Translations under genes and position numbers: made by a program
Origin: Rufibacter sp. XAAS-G3-1
GTDB taxonomy: Bacteria; Bacteroidota; Bacteroidia; Cytophagales; Hymenobacteraceae
Assembly: GCF_013623775.1 (NCBI RefSeq)
Contig: NZ_JABFAM010000023.1
Location: 1-64,000, forward strand
DNA length: 64,000 bases
Direction of reading: 5' to 3'
The notes under the pieces: model-generated
What the model was told of the DNA's origin: nothing
Seen by the model: the letters and a program-made list of their open reading frames with translations, nothing else
The model's database searches: none
Part shown: positions 36,901 through 45,365 of the stretch, in pieces
Layout: the number at the start of each line of letters is the position of its first letter
How positions within the stretch are numbered: the stretch's first letter is position 1

Positions 36901-37185
36901 ACCTGTTGCGGCGCTTACCTGAAAGGTGCCATCAACGTTGGTCATACCTACTGCCTGGTCATTTACAAAAACAGTTACTCCAGGCATTGCGGAGCCATCT
37001 GTCTGGTCTACTACCTTGCCTTTTACCGGCACTTGTGCTTGTTGGGTAGTTTGCTGTAAATATGCAACGTATTCTACTGAGCTTGCAAGCACTTCTGTAC
37101 CGAAGAACAGAAGACAGGAGCCAAGTAATATGCCTTTACTCAGGCTATGCCTAAGTTGCGACGATGGTTGTAGAAATGTTTTCAT
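33937..37185 (-). CDS. SusC/RagA family TonB-linked outer-membrane transporter
   Basis: A 1082-residue TonB-dependent transporter of the SusC family. Order: signal peptide (about 1-35), CarboxypepD_reg-like domain (about 55-135; KVVDQTDGSAMPGVTVFVND, SFTFIGYQQQKL), TonB-box-like region (INEVVVTALG), plug domain (about 150-290; RVAGLNMVKSGGGPTGSNRI, LYGSRGANGAVIITTKDGK) and a 22-strand barrel to the C-terminal GVNLNISF. It imports large nutrients bound by its SusD partner. It begins 38 bp after glpT ends, so glpT-susC-susD-DUF5689 look co-transcribed. This suggests a substrate yielding glycerol-3-phosphate (inference). Confidence 0.95.
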   Translation of the reverse strand: MKTFLQPSSQLRHSLSKGILLGSCLLFFGTEVLASSVEYVAYLQQTTQQAQVPVKGKVVDQTDGSAMPGVTVFVNDQAVGMTNVDGTFQVSAATGATLSFTFIGYQQQKLVITKPETNLTIRLAADATQINEVVVTALGITREQQALGYSTATIQGETLTEAMPNNWTDALTGRVAGLNMVKSGGGPTGSNRIILRGENDLGGSSEALIVVDGVIINGGSGRATGTGSTAYLQSDSPVDFGTNLNDINPEDIESVTVLKGPGATALYGSRGANGAVIITTKDGKPRVKGLGVSFNSNFSLETINRWPDYQNEYGQGDEGVNYYSYNNTLDGTSTRSTSSAWGARFDGQMFYQYDPATQTTGTERTPWVPYKDSRKDFFQTGKTLTNTVTLDGGTAKTAVRFSLTNVSNDWIIPNTGYKRNTVALSLNQNVTDKLKISSKINYTNKYSDNLPSTGYNNQSIMYWATLQVPNGNVDWYKDYWKPGQEGILQNYPYSSLIDNPYLIAYEMLNKSNRHSITGNIQATYDFTKELSLMVRTAMDFSYEQRSQRRPKDTEKYKEGMYREQNIFSQEMNYDFLLRYGRNLGDRFEVSASLGGSKTKNRYVKDELRAERLIFPQVYNFANSRDVLLNYPYRSDVEMNGIYGLATVGFDDWLFVDLTLRKDWSSTLASRGKDLPEIKPYPSVSVSTILSEVIPMPASISLLKLRGSWAEVGSGGMNPYYTTFAYEVATGFPSGLSNPSAIPNANLLPLRTESVEFGLDARFFKSRIGLDVAVYRNNTRDQILRVPIDRSSGANYQILNAGLVRNQGIEIQANGSPLKSKNGLNWNMFATYSANRNTVIELSDSLTTYQLQRGPGGRGSVEATPGGTMGDIYGRGYLRAPDGQIIYENGYPVLTNDIMYLGRAVPKWKGSIGQEFRYKQFRLNILFDGSFGAKAYSLTHATLAEQGKTKNTLPGRYNGIIGNGVIQNGDGSFRPNDVVAENIWTYYTAHFGRDNVEGNLFSTDFIKLREVRLDYTLPTSFISKLKLEKASIGIYGRNLWIISDWPAFDPEFGTLNNGTIDAGYELGQFPSTMTTGVNLNISF

Positions 37186-37223
37186 GTGCGTTTAGTATGT
37201 TGCTGTGAAACAGATGGTTAGGT

Positions 37224-38606
37224 CTATCTAAGATTAAGGTGTTGTTTCTCTCTCTTCCAGGTAAAGGCTGTGAAGACAATTGACAAAAGGCAGGCAGCAA
37301 CCAGCAAAATAAAGCCTCCATCCCAGCCCCACTTATCTACAATCAAACCCATTGCAATATTGGCGAAAAGCGCTCCTCCCAAGTAGCCGAACAGGCCCGT
37401 TAGCCCAGCCGCTGTCCCAGCAGCTTTTTTTGGAACCAAGTCTAGAGCCTGCACCCCAATGAGCATGACCGGGCCATAAATCAAAAATCCAATAGAAATC
37501 AAGGCAATGTTGTCTATGGCTATATTGCCAGGTGGGTTTTTCCAATACACCAATACTGCTACCAATACCAGTACCATGTAAATGATGGTGGCCGGAGCCC
37601 TGCGGCCCTTGAAAACTTTATCACTGATCCAGCCGCACAGCAAAGTGCCTGGGATGCCCGCATACTCATAGGCAAAGTAGGCCCAACCGGTTTCTTTTAC
37701 AGAGAAGCCTTTCGCTTCTTCCAGATAGGTAGGTGCCCAATCCAAAATGCCATAGCGCACCAGATACACAAAAGCATTGGCAAAAGCGATATACCAGAGC
37801 ACGCGGTTGTTGAACACGTACTCAAAGAATATTTGCTTGGCAGTTAATTCTTGTTCCTGGTGTGCAGAATAGTGAGCCGGGTAATCATTTTTGTAGGCTT
37901 CAATGGTGGGCAAACCACATGACTGCGGGGTGTCACGGACTAGTAAGTAGGCAAGGGCGGCAAAGCCTAAGGCAATCATGCCGGGGAAGTAGAACTTACT
38001 TTGCCAAGTGCCAAAGATGGCGACGGCCGCAATGGTAATTGGGCCTACCAAGCCGCCCCCCACGTTATGGGCCACGTTCCAGATAGACATTTTAGTGCCG
38101 CGTTCTTTGGTGGAGAACCAGTGCACCATTACCCGGCCGCAGGGTGGCCAACCCATGCCCTGGAACCAGCCGTTCAGAAACAGGAGCACAAACATGATGA
38201 GGATGGAACTGGTCGCAAATGGTACTACCCCCATCACAATAGTGATCAGCCCCGATAGCAGTAGCCCCACACTTAAAAATACCCGGGCATTGCTACGGTC
38301 AGATACGTTACCCATCAGGAATTTACTGAGGCCGTAAGCAATAGATACGCCAGACAACGCAAAGCCCAAATCGGCTTTAGAGTATCCCTGAGCCACAAAA
38401 TCAGGCATGACCAGTGAGAAGTTCTTGCGCACCAGATAGTAGCCAGCATAGCCCAGGAATATTCCCAAGAAAACCTGGAACCGTAGCCGTTTGTACTCCG
38501 GGTCTATGCGTTGCAAGGGAAGTTCCTCAATGTGAGGAGCAGGCGCAAAAATGCTCCTTTTAGTGGATGCAGTCGAAGAAGAGGTGTTGTTATCTATAGT
38601 TTTCAA
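37224..38606 (-). CDS. glpT: Glycerol-3-phosphate / organophosphate:phosphate antiporter (GlpT-like MFS)
   Basis: A 460-residue MFS protein of the organophosphate:phosphate antiporter family with 12 predicted membrane helices. The family signature is strong: [20 protein letters not shown] followed by [16 protein letters not shown], close to GlpT, and [20 protein letters not shown] at the N terminus with the conserved arginine-bearing YYxxRxN motif. It moves glycerol-3-phosphate into the cytoplasm in exchange for phosphate. UhpT-like specificity for hexose phosphate cannot be excluded by motif, but the neighbours glpF, glpK and glpD support G3P. It heads the transcript running into susC and has its own -7 element upstream. 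Confidence 0.9.
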   Translation of the reverse strand: MKTIDNNTSSSTASTKRSIFAPAPHIEELPLQRIDPEYKRLRFQVFLGIFLGYAGYYLVRKNFSLVMPDFVAQGYSKADLGFALSGVSIAYGLSKFLMGNVSDRSNARVFLSVGLLLSGLITIVMGVVPFATSSILIMFVLLFLNGWFQGMGWPPCGRVMVHWFSTKERGTKMSIWNVAHNVGGGLVGPITIAAVAIFGTWQSKFYFPGMIALGFAALAYLLVRDTPQSCGLPTIEAYKNDYPAHYSAHQEQELTAKQIFFEYVFNNRVLWYIAFANAFVYLVRYGILDWAPTYLEEAKGFSVKETGWAYFAYEYAGIPGTLLCGWISDKVFKGRRAPATIIYMVLVLVAVLVYWKNPPGNIAIDNIALISIGFLIYGPVMLIGVQALDLVPKKAAGTAAGLTGLFGYLGGALFANIAMGLIVDKWGWDGGFILLVAACLLSIVFTAFTWKREKQHLNLR

Positions 38607-38689
38607 AGTAGAAGTTTAGCTATCAAGTGTATCTAAAGTAAGGGGCAATATTATGACCTATTGTATCAATTTGTCTTTTGTCACTGATC

Positions 38690-38697
38690 CAAAACTA
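38690..38697 (-). promoter_or_regulatory. Putative -7 element of the glpT-susC-susD transcript
   Basis: The minus strand reads TAGTTTTG (TAnnTTTG) 84 bp before the glpT ATG, directly after the glpF terminator. No clear TTTG at -33, so activation by a regulator is possible. Confidence 0.4.
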
Positions 38698-38737
38698 CAG
38701 TACTTTTAGAGTAATGAAGCTTTTTGCAGGCTGGCTT

Positions 38738-38759
38738 AACAAAAGCCTAACATAAGGCT
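38738..38759 (-). terminator. Terminator after glpF
   Basis: Minus strand AGCCT-TATGTT-AGGCT followed by TTTTGTT. Short 5-bp stem, 25-46 bp past the glpF stop, separating the glpDKF and glpT-sus transcripts. Confidence 0.6.
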
Positions 38760-38783
38760 GGGCTTTGCCTTCAAGACGATAGA

Positions 38784-39512
38784 TCATTGTAGAAGCAAAT
38801 ACAAAGCGGCGGCAGAACTTGCACCAGCAAGAGGCCCCACCACTGGTATCCAGGCATAGTGCCAGTCACTTTGGCACTTGTTCTTTAGAGGAATCAGGCT
38901 ATGCACGATCCGGGGCCCTAAGTCACGGGCAGGATTGATGGCGTAACCGGTGGTGCCCCCCAACGACAAGCCAATAGCCCATACTAAGAAAGTAACTGGC
39001 AGAGCACCCAGTGAACCCATGCCGATAGGCGTTTTCTGGTCACCCATTTCTGGCTCAGTAATATAAAGGATCACGAAAATGAGAACAAAAGTACCTACTG
39101 CTTCACTGAACAAGTTAGCGATAGGGTGGCGGATAGCAGGGCCGGTACTGAATACTGCCAATTGAGCCAATGGATCTTCGGTAGCCTCAAAATGAGGCTT
39201 ATAAATAAGCCATACTAAGAAGGCTCCCAAGATGGCCCCCAATAATTGGGCTGCAACGTACAAGCCAACCTGGTTCCAGGCGAACTTGCCCACAATTGCC
39301 AGGCCTATGCTAACGGCCGGATTCAAATGGGCACCACTGTAAGGGCCGGCAATCACTACTCCGGCAAAAACAGACAGAGCCCAGCCGGTGGTAATAACCA
39401 TCCATCCGCTGTTGTTCCCTTTGGTGCCTTTCAGAATCACATTGGCCACTACGCCTCCCCCTAAGAGAATCAGAAACATGGTCCCAATAACTTCGGCCGT
39501 AAATGCTGACAT
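38784..39512 (-). CDS. glpF: Glycerol uptake facilitator (MIP/aquaglyceroporin)
   Basis: A 242-residue MIP channel with six membrane helices. Both half-helix motifs are intact: GAHLNPAVSIG and GYAINPARDLGPR. The aspartate after the second NPA (NPARD) is the mark of glycerol-conducting rather than water-only channels. It lets glycerol diffuse into the cell, where GlpK traps it. The gene starts 7 bp after glpK stops, as part of glpD-glpK-glpF, and is followed by a small terminator. Confidence 0.95.
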   Translation of the reverse strand: MSAFTAEVIGTMFLILLGGGVVANVILKGTKGNNSGWMVITTGWALSVFAGVVIAGPYSGAHLNPAVSIGLAIVGKFAWNQVGLYVAAQLLGAILGAFLVWLIYKPHFEATEDPLAQLAVFSTGPAIRHPIANLFSEAVGTFVLIFVILYITEPEMGDQKTPIGMGSLGALPVTFLVWAIGLSLGGTTGYAINPARDLGPRIVHSLIPLKNKCQSDWHYAWIPVVGPLAGASSAAALYLLLQ

Positions 39513-39519
39513 GGATGCG

Positions 39520-41040
39520 TTAGGTTAATGAGGTGATTTGTTCTGGTTGACTATCTTGGGCCCAAACTTTGGCGGCCCGGACAGCCCGGAACCAGCCCTC
39601 CGTTAGAGCTTCAGTAGGTTGATCTGGGGTTGCTTCAAAGCTCTTATTGATTCCCCATTGTTCCTGGATCTCTTCCACGCTGTTCCAGAAACCAGTGGCG
39701 AGTCCTGCCAGATACGCTGCCCCAATAGCTGTTACCTCTGTAATGGCAGGTTTCACCACGCGGGCACTTAATATATCGGCTTGGAATTGCATGAGTAGGT
39801 TGTTTTCTGTAGCCCCGCCGTCTACCCTTAGCTCTTTTATCTCTATGCCAGCATCGGCTTCCATGGCTCTTAATACTTCCATGGTTTGATAGGCAATGCT
39901 TTCCAGGGCGGCGCGGGCAATGTGCGCTGAAGTGGTGCCACGGGTCATGCCTACCATAGTACCCCGGGAGTGCTGATCCCAGTGCGGGGCTCCTAATCCG
40001 GCAAAGGCAGGAACAAAATAAACTCCTTCACTACTGGTTACCTTCTGAGCGAGCGCCTCCACCTCGGCAGAATTGGAGATAACGCCCAGGCCGTCACGTA
40101 GCCATTGCACAACTGCCCCTGCAATGAAAATGCTGCCTTCCAATGCATAATGTACCTGGTCTTTGATCTTCCAAGCCACAGTGGTAACCAGTTTATGGGT
40201 AGACAGGATGGGCTTTTCGCCAATATTCATCAGCATGAAGCAGCCAGTGCCATAGGTGTTTTTCACCATGCCGGGCTTGGTGCACATCTGCCCGAACAAA
40301 GCCGCCTGCTGGTCGCCGGCAATACCTGCAATGGGAATGCGGGTGGCAAACAGAGAGGCGGAAGTTTCGCCAACTATTTCACTGGAGGAGGTTATTTTGG
40401 GTAACATGCTGGCGGGAATATCAAACAAGTCTAAGAGATCCTGATCCCAATCCAGCGTGTGGATGTTGAACAGAAGCGTACGGGAAGCATTGGTGACATC
40501 TGTGGCATGCACTTTCCCTCCGGTAAGATTCCAGATAAGCCAAGAGTCAACAGTGCCGAACGCCAGGTGCCCGGCTTCTGCCTCTTTTCTGGCTTCGGGT
40601 ATGGTGTCAAGGATCCACTTTACTTTGGTGGCGGAGAAATAAGCATCAATCACTAAGCCTGTTTTCTGCTGGATCATTTCCTCCAGGTTCTGTTCTTTCA
40701 ATCTGTCGCAATAGGCGGCGGTTCGACGATCCTGCCAGACAATGGCGTTGCAGATGGCAGCTCCTGTTCTGCGGTCCCACACGACGGTGGTTTCCCGTTG
40801 GTTAGTAATGCCTATGGCGGCAATGTCTTCTGCCCGCAAGCCCACCTTAGACATGGCCTCAGCGGCTACCCCCACCTGGGTTGACCATATTTCACTGGCG
40901 TCATGCTCCACCCAGCCGGGCTGAGGAAAGATCTGGTTAAATTCCTTCTGGGCTAAGGAAACAATATTCCCCTGTTGGTTGAATACAATAGCGCGGGAAC
41001 TAGTGGTGCCTTGGTCAAAGGAAAGTATAAATTTTGCCAT
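39520..41040 (-). CDS. glpK: Glycerol kinase
   Basis: A 506-residue FGGY-family kinase that phosphorylates glycerol with ATP to sn-glycerol-3-phosphate. Diagnostic sites: [18 protein letters not shown] at the N terminus (phosphate loop), [40 protein letters not shown] and the FGGY C-terminal signature with [20 protein letters not shown]. Length and all domains are normal. It starts 5 bp after glpD ends and is followed by glpF after 7 bp, clearly one operon. Confidence 0.97.
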   Translation of the reverse strand: MAKFILSFDQGTTSSRAIVFNQQGNIVSLAQKEFNQIFPQPGWVEHDASEIWSTQVGVAAEAMSKVGLRAEDIAAIGITNQRETTVVWDRRTGAAICNAIVWQDRRTAAYCDRLKEQNLEEMIQQKTGLVIDAYFSATKVKWILDTIPEARKEAEAGHLAFGTVDSWLIWNLTGGKVHATDVTNASRTLLFNIHTLDWDQDLLDLFDIPASMLPKITSSSEIVGETSASLFATRIPIAGIAGDQQAALFGQMCTKPGMVKNTYGTGCFMLMNIGEKPILSTHKLVTTVAWKIKDQVHYALEGSIFIAGAVVQWLRDGLGVISNSAEVEALAQKVTSSEGVYFVPAFAGLGAPHWDQHSRGTMVGMTRGTTSAHIARAALESIAYQTMEVLRAMEADAGIEIKELRVDGGATENNLLMQFQADILSARVVKPAITEVTAIGAAYLAGLATGFWNSVEEIQEQWGINKSFEATPDQPTEALTEGWFRAVRAAKVWAQDSQPEQITSLT

Positions 41041-41045
41041 TGTCT

Positions 41046-42698
41046 TTAGTTTTTGAAGCTAATGTATTGAGCTGGGGTTTTGCCGGCCGAAGCAGGAGTA
41101 TAAGGTTCAAGGAGATAGTTGGAGGCCAAGGAAGTGAAATCTCTTATTTGCTGCTGCTGCCATTCTTCGCCGTAGCCTAGTTCCTCTGCCATCAGACGTG
41201 CCACTTTGGAGGCCATGTCAATGCCAGCCCGGGCATCTAAGAACAGAATACGCATCCTTCTGGCCAAAACGTCTTCAACGGTTCTGGCCATTTCATTTTG
41301 TACGGCCCAAATTACTTCAGCCGCAATGTTAGGAAACCGCTCGTGCAATGGTTGGCTTAGTTCAGGGAACCTGTTTGTTAATTCCTGGATGAAGGTTTTG
41401 TCTGATCCATATATTGTCAAGTGCTCAGAGTTCGTTTGTGGGGCTTCGTATCCGTGAATCTTCAGAGAGGCGGTAACGCACGTTTTGTTGGGCAGAATCC
41501 CTAATTCTATAGCCCTATCTACTGTGTCCTGAGCCATTTTGCGGTAGGTTGTCCACTTGCCGCCGGTAATGGTGATAAGGTCTGAGGGAGCAACCAATAG
41601 TTTATGGCTTCTGGAGATCTCTTTGGTGCTGTTAGTGTCTTTGGTGGGGGCGGCCAAGGGGCGTAATCCGGCAAAGACACTAAGAACATCGGCTCTGCTT
41701 GGTTTGCGAACCAGATACTTCCCGGCGGTTTCCAGAATGAAATCTATCTCCTGCTCCAGCGCCATAGGCTCCAGACTATTTTGGTTCAGAGGGGTATCTG
41801 TGGTGCCTACTAACAGGTGTTTGTGCCAAGGCACGACAAATAGAACCCGCCCGTCTGGGGTTTTGGGAATCATAAGGGCATTGTTTCCTTCCAGAAAAGA
41901 ACTGTCTAATACCACGTGTACGCCTTGGCTGGGGCGTACCAGCGGTTGTTGCGTTGGGGCATTCATCTGCAGTATCTCATTCACAAAGACCCCGGTGGCG
42001 TTTACCACCGTTTTGGCTTTTAGCTGGTACTCTTGCCCAGATTCCAGATCCTTTGCTTTTACCCCTGCTACTTTGCCTTTGCTGTCTTTCAGGAGTTCTA
42101 CTACTGGCATGTAGTTTAATAAGACGCCTCCTTGTTCGGCGCAGGTTTGGGCAAGGTTTAGGGCCAGGCGGGCATCGTCAAACTGTCCGTCGAAATACTG
42201 GACGCCTCCTTTTAGCCCGTTTACCTGAATGTTGGGTAACAGCCTGGCTACTTTTTTGCCTGAAAGCAATGTGGTTTTGTGGAAGCGGTAGCGGCCGGCC
42301 ATTAAATCATATACGGTTAGGCCCACCCCGTACATTATCTCATTCCACCAGCTATAATTAGGGATCACAAAAGACTGTATATTTACCAGGTGCGGGGCAT
42401 TGTGTAGCAGTAGCCCACGCTCATAAAGAGCCTCATATACCAGCTTGATGTCACCTTGGGCCAAGTACCGGACTCCACCGTGTACTAACTTGGTGCTTCT
42501 GCTGGAAGTGCCTTTTGCAAAATCTGCTTGCTCTAATAATAACGTTTTGAAACCACGCGAAGCAGCGTCTAGGGCTACTCCTAGGCCTGTGGCACCGCCT
42601 CCAATGACGATCATGTCCCATACAGTAGCTTTGTTTTCAACTTCCTGCAGGAATTTATCTCTTTTAAAAAACAAATTTTTAGATTCTTTTCCTTTCAA
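41046..42698 (-). CDS. glpD: Glycerol-3-phosphate dehydrogenase/oxidase
   Basis: A 550-residue FAD enzyme that oxidises sn-glycerol-3-phosphate to dihydroxyacetone phosphate and passes electrons to quinone at the inner membrane. The FAD-binding site [20 protein letters not shown] lies near residue 29, followed by the family motif [24 protein letters not shown] domain and a C-terminal GlpA-type domain follow ([11 protein letters not shown] as [35 protein letters not shown]). The first 25 residues are a charged extension. It leads the glpD-glpK-glpF operon and is transcribed away from the DeoR-type regulator. Confidence 0.96.
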   Translation of the reverse strand: MKGKESKNLFFKRDKFLQEVENKATVWDMIVIGGGATGLGVALDAASRGFKTLLLEQADFAKGTSSRSTKLVHGGVRYLAQGDIKLVYEALYERGLLLHNAPHLVNIQSFVIPNYSWWNEIMYGVGLTVYDLMAGRYRFHKTTLLSGKKVARLLPNIQVNGLKGGVQYFDGQFDDARLALNLAQTCAEQGGVLLNYMPVVELLKDSKGKVAGVKAKDLESGQEYQLKAKTVVNATGVFVNEILQMNAPTQQPLVRPSQGVHVVLDSSFLEGNNALMIPKTPDGRVLFVVPWHKHLLVGTTDTPLNQNSLEPMALEQEIDFILETAGKYLVRKPSRADVLSVFAGLRPLAAPTKDTNSTKEISRSHKLLVAPSDLITITGGKWTTYRKMAQDTVDRAIELGILPNKTCVTASLKIHGYEAPQTNSEHLTIYGSDKTFIQELTNRFPELSQPLHERFPNIAAEVIWAVQNEMARTVEDVLARRMRILFLDARAGIDMASKVARLMAEELGYGEEWQQQQIRDFTSLASNYLLEPYTPASAGKTPAQYISFKN

Positions 42699-42742
42699 GT
42701 GGTTTGCGGTTAATGGTAATGATGTTTCTTTTTCTTTCGTTT

Positions 42743-42774
42743 TAAAGATATGCTACTTGTTTGCTAAAAACAAA
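42743..42774 (-). promoter_or_regulatory. glpD promoter with embedded inverted-repeat operator
   Basis: On the minus strand TTTG (42774-42771), 20-bp spacer, TATCTTTA (42750-42743), close to the Bacteroidota consensus, 45 bp before the ATG. Within the spacer TTGTTT-N5-AAACAA (42757-42773) forms an inverted repeat that also covers the -33 element, a good position for a repressor such as the divergent DeoR-type protein. Confidence 0.55.
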
Positions 42775-43214
42775 TGAAAGTGGTAAAATATTTTATTTTG
42801 GAGATATACTTTTTGTTAAAATTTCAAATAACAGAGTAGAATTGCTATTATTAGCATATTGAATCCAGACTTTTAGAGAAGATATAGTCTCATGAAGGGA
42901 GAGTGAATGAGGAGAAGAGAAGGTTCTGAAAAAGTTAGAACACTGGTCACTAACCAGTTGATTGATTGGCTTCATACTTTTGTGACTAACTTTTAAAGTT
43001 TTCCTAGGAGTGGGGTTCTGTTGAGCGTGAGTGCATTAAAATGGAGGAGGATTAAGATCTTTGCAACATTTTGTAGCTAGAGTTGGTGAAGGTGGGGTAG
43101 AAGTTGGTGGATGATGTTCTTCTAACAGTTGGTTTCAGTAGTTAATTAGTTTTAATTTGTCTTATCAGTGTAGAAGGGTTTTATTTGTTTCGTTTTGTTT
43201 TAAGTTTTCTGCAA
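42775..43214. other. AT-rich divergent regulatory region between glpD and the DeoR-type gene
   Basis: About 440 bp without a convincing gene. A 60-codon minus frame (42793-42975) has no family features. Near the regulator gene, TTTTAATTTG (43150-43160) and GGTTTTATTTG (43175-43186) approximate the -7 consensus with one base missing. Confidence 0.45.
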
Positions 43215-43985
43215 ATGATTAATATAACCGAAAGGCACCAGCATATCATCACTAAGCTGCAGCATAAGGGACAGGTAAACGTGCTAGATCTGTGTGACGA
43301 GCTCAGCGTTTCTTCTGTTACCATCAGGAAAGATCTGAAGCTGCTGGAGGACAAAGGGTTGCTTTTCAGGACTCATGGCGGGGCAACCCAGAATAACCCC
43401 TACACCATTGACCGGCCGGTGAACGAGAAAGAGCATATTCAGATCAATGAGAAGAACCGTATTGGAATGGCCTCCGCAAAATTGATTGAACCCAATGACT
43501 CTATTTTAATTGCCTCTGGAACAACGGTATTAGCCTTGGCAAAGAACATTCAGCCACATTTGCTCAAAACACTAACAGTGATTACTTCGGCACTTAATGT
43601 GGCGCAGGAACTACTTCGTTACCCTGAAGTGGAGGTGATGCAGCTAGGAGGTATATTGAGGAGAAGTTCCTCTTCCGTAATAGGGCCTTACGCAGAAAGC
43701 ATCTTGGCTGATTTTTCCTGCAGTAAGTTGTTTTTAGGGGTAGATGGAATTGATTTGGAGTTCGGCTTAACCACTACCAATGTGATGGAAGCACACCTGA
43801 ACCGGCAGATGATCAATGTTTCCCAGAAAACCATTGTGCTGGCAGACTCCTCTAAATTTGGCAAACGGGGTTTTGGGCGCATCTGTGGATTTGAGGAAAT
43901 AGACGAGATCATTACTGATAAAGGTATTTCTGAGCACACGTCCAAGACCTTACAAGGAATGGGGGTTAAGGTAACAATTGTATAG
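43215..43985 (+). CDS. DeoR/GlpR-family transcriptional regulator
   Basis: A 256-residue DeoR-type repressor counted from the ATG at 43215 (MINITERHQHIITKL); an earlier in-frame ATG at 43185 would add ten hydrophobic residues that do not belong to the family. The N-terminal HTH is clear (VNVLDLCDELSVSSVTIRKD, LLEDKGLLFRTHGGA), followed by the DeoR C-terminal sensor domain (SILIASGTTVLALAKNI, FLGVDGIDLEFGLTTTN, IVLADSSKFGKRGFGRICGF). Such proteins respond to phosphorylated sugars; GlpR senses glycerol-3-phosphate. Divergent placement next to glpD makes the glp operon the likely target; the name glpR is an inference. Confidence 0.88.
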   Translation: MINITERHQHIITKLQHKGQVNVLDLCDELSVSSVTIRKDLKLLEDKGLLFRTHGGATQNNPYTIDRPVNEKEHIQINEKNRIGMASAKLIEPNDSILIASGTTVLALAKNIQPHLLKTLTVITSALNVAQELLRYPEVEVMQLGGILRRSSSSVIGPYAESILADFSCSKLFLGVDGIDLEFGLTTTNVMEAHLNRQMINVSQKTIVLADSSKFGKRGFGRICGFEEIDEIITDKGISEHTSKTLQGMGVKVTIV

Positions 43986-43989
43986 CACG

Positions 43990-44035
43990 CCACTGTTTTA
44001 GGCGTGTTTTTCTGAAAACAAGCCTAAAACAGTGG
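43990..44035. terminator. Bidirectional hairpin between glpR-like and oxyR (repeat copy P17)
   Basis: CCACTGTTTTAGGC (43990-44003) pairs perfectly with GCCTAAAACAGTGG (44022-44035); inner TGTTTT/AAAACA continue the stem. It follows the regulator stop by 5 bp. First copy after the 13-kb repeat-free stretch. Confidence 0.8.
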
Positions 44036-44142
44036 TGATGACTGGATGCCTCATGAATTTAGCTGAAAGGAGAAGGATGGTGCACTTCAGCAAACCTAAT
44101 CTGCAAGACGGCCTAATTTCTCTAGAGCATTGAGAGAACAGT

Positions 44143-45078
44143 TTACTTAATCTTCACCACCCGCACCGGGTTCCGCTCTTTCAGTCCGTCTGGCACGTGG
44201 GTTACAATCTCGCCGCGCAGGGCTTCAATCAGGCGTTTTTTGAGGAAGCTGCGGTGCACCACCAAGCTTACCTCGCGCAGGGGTTGGGGTTCGGCAAAGG
44301 GACGCACCATGGCTTTCTTTTTGTCTGACAAATCCTGGACGGACAGTTCGGGCAGCAGCGTCATGCCGCTCTGGGTTTCCACAATGCGCTTGAGGGTTTC
44401 CAGCGAGCCGCTCTCGTAGTCCAGGTGTACGTTCCGGATTCCTTTGGCGCGGTTGCAGAGTTGCAGCACCTGACTCCGGAAGCAGTGCCCGTCGTTGAGC
44501 AGCCACAAATCGGCGGGGTCAATGGACTCGGCGGTAATGGTTTCTTGTTTTGACAGCGGGTGCGAGGGGTGCATATAACCCACAAACGCCTCGTAGAAAA
44601 GCGGCACCTCTACCATGGTTTTGTCGTGCAGCGGCGTTACCAGCAGGCCTACGTCCAGCAATTCCAGCCGCAGGTTCTCCACAATCTGGTGGGTGACCAG
44701 TTCCTGGATGGTCACGTGCACCTGCGGATATTTCTGGATAAACGAGGTGATGAACAGCGGTACCAAATAGGGTGCCAGCGTTGGGATAATGCCGATTCTG
44801 AGTTCGCCGGTAATGCCGTCGCGCTGCACGTTGACCAATTCCTCAATCTTCCTGAACTCGGCCACCGCCACCCGGGCTTGCGCAATGATTTCTTTGCCCA
44901 GTTCGGTGGGTTTTACGGGCACGCGGCTGCGGTCAAATACCTGCACGCCCAGTTCCTCTTCCAGTTTCTGAATCTGCATGCTCAGAGTGGGCTGCGTCAC
45001 AAAGCATTTCTCAGCGGCGGTGGCAAAGTGCCGGTACGTGTCTACGGAAAGCAGGTATTCCAGTTGGGTAAGGGTCAT
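44143..45078 (-). CDS. oxyR: Hydrogen peroxide-sensing LysR-type regulator OxyR
   Basis: A 311-residue LysR regulator starting at MTLTQLEYLLSVDTYRHF (45078). The longer open frame to 45189 reads through a palindromic repeat and is not likely coding. N-terminal HTH: RHFATAAEKCFVTQPTLSMQ. With this start, the redox cysteines in GHCFRSQVLQLCNRAKG are at positions 199 and 208, identical to E. coli OxyR numbering, which supports both the identity and the start. Oxidation to a disulfide activates transcription of peroxide defence genes. The divergent neighbour is dps, a classical OxyR target, with a candidate operator between them. Confidence 0.95.
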   Translation of the reverse strand: MTLTQLEYLLSVDTYRHFATAAEKCFVTQPTLSMQIQKLEEELGVQVFDRSRVPVKPTELGKEIIAQARVAVAEFRKIEELVNVQRDGITGELRIGIIPTLAPYLVPLFITSFIQKYPQVHVTIQELVTHQIVENLRLELLDVGLLVTPLHDKTMVEVPLFYEAFVGYMHPSHPLSKQETITAESIDPADLWLLNDGHCFRSQVLQLCNRAKGIRNVHLDYESGSLETLKRIVETQSGMTLLPELSVQDLSDKKKAMVRPFAEPQPLREVSLVVHRSFLKKRLIEALRGEIVTHVPDGLKERNPVRVVKIK

Positions 45079-45114
45079 TTTGGAAGGAATGATTGAGAGA
45101 ATGAAGTACGGTGC

Positions 45115-45152
45115 TTTTTGGGGTTGTTTTCTTGAAAACGGCTCGTAAACGA
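45115..45152. repeat. Palindromic repeat copy P18
   Basis: TTTTTGGGGTTGTTTTCTTG then AAAACGGCTCGTAAACGAAG; in the oxyR leader. Confidence 0.6.
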
Positions 45153-45197
45153 AGATTTTGCTCCTTTTCAGAAGGAGGTAAGGCCCCAAGGAGCAGG

Positions 45198-45236
45198 CCG
45201 TTTTTAAGCTGTTTTCTTGAAAACAGACCTAAAACT
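45198..45236. repeat. Palindromic repeat copy P19
   Basis: CGTTTTTAAGCTGTTTTCTT then GAAAACAGACCTAAAACTAAG; second copy in the oxyR-dps gap, 46 bp from P18. Confidence 0.7.
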
Positions 45237-45264
45237 AAGCTTAGGCTAAGGTAATAGATATAGA

Positions 45265-45287
45265 TGATAATTGTAAGAAGATTATCA
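45265..45287. promoter_or_regulatory. Candidate OxyR (or Fur-like) operator in the oxyR-dps gap
   Basis: TGATAAT (45265-45271), 9-bp spacer, ATTATCA (45281-45287): perfect 7-bp inverted repeat centred 90 bp before dps and 198 bp before oxyR. ATAG-like half sites flank it (AATAGATATAGATG). Confidence 0.5.
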
Positions 45288-45365
45288 ATGCAATCAATTT
45301 AACCATTTGCCCCGGTTTTCCCGTATGGGAAGGCAGAACGTACCTTTAAAAAGAATACAAACACT

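Noticed and set aside
42793-42975. 60-residue minus frame in the glpD-regulator gap
   Set aside because: AT-rich chance frame, no motif.
45079-45189. N-terminal extension of OxyR
   Set aside because: Crosses a palindromic repeat; the start at 45078 gives Cys199/Cys208 exactly as in E. coli OxyR.
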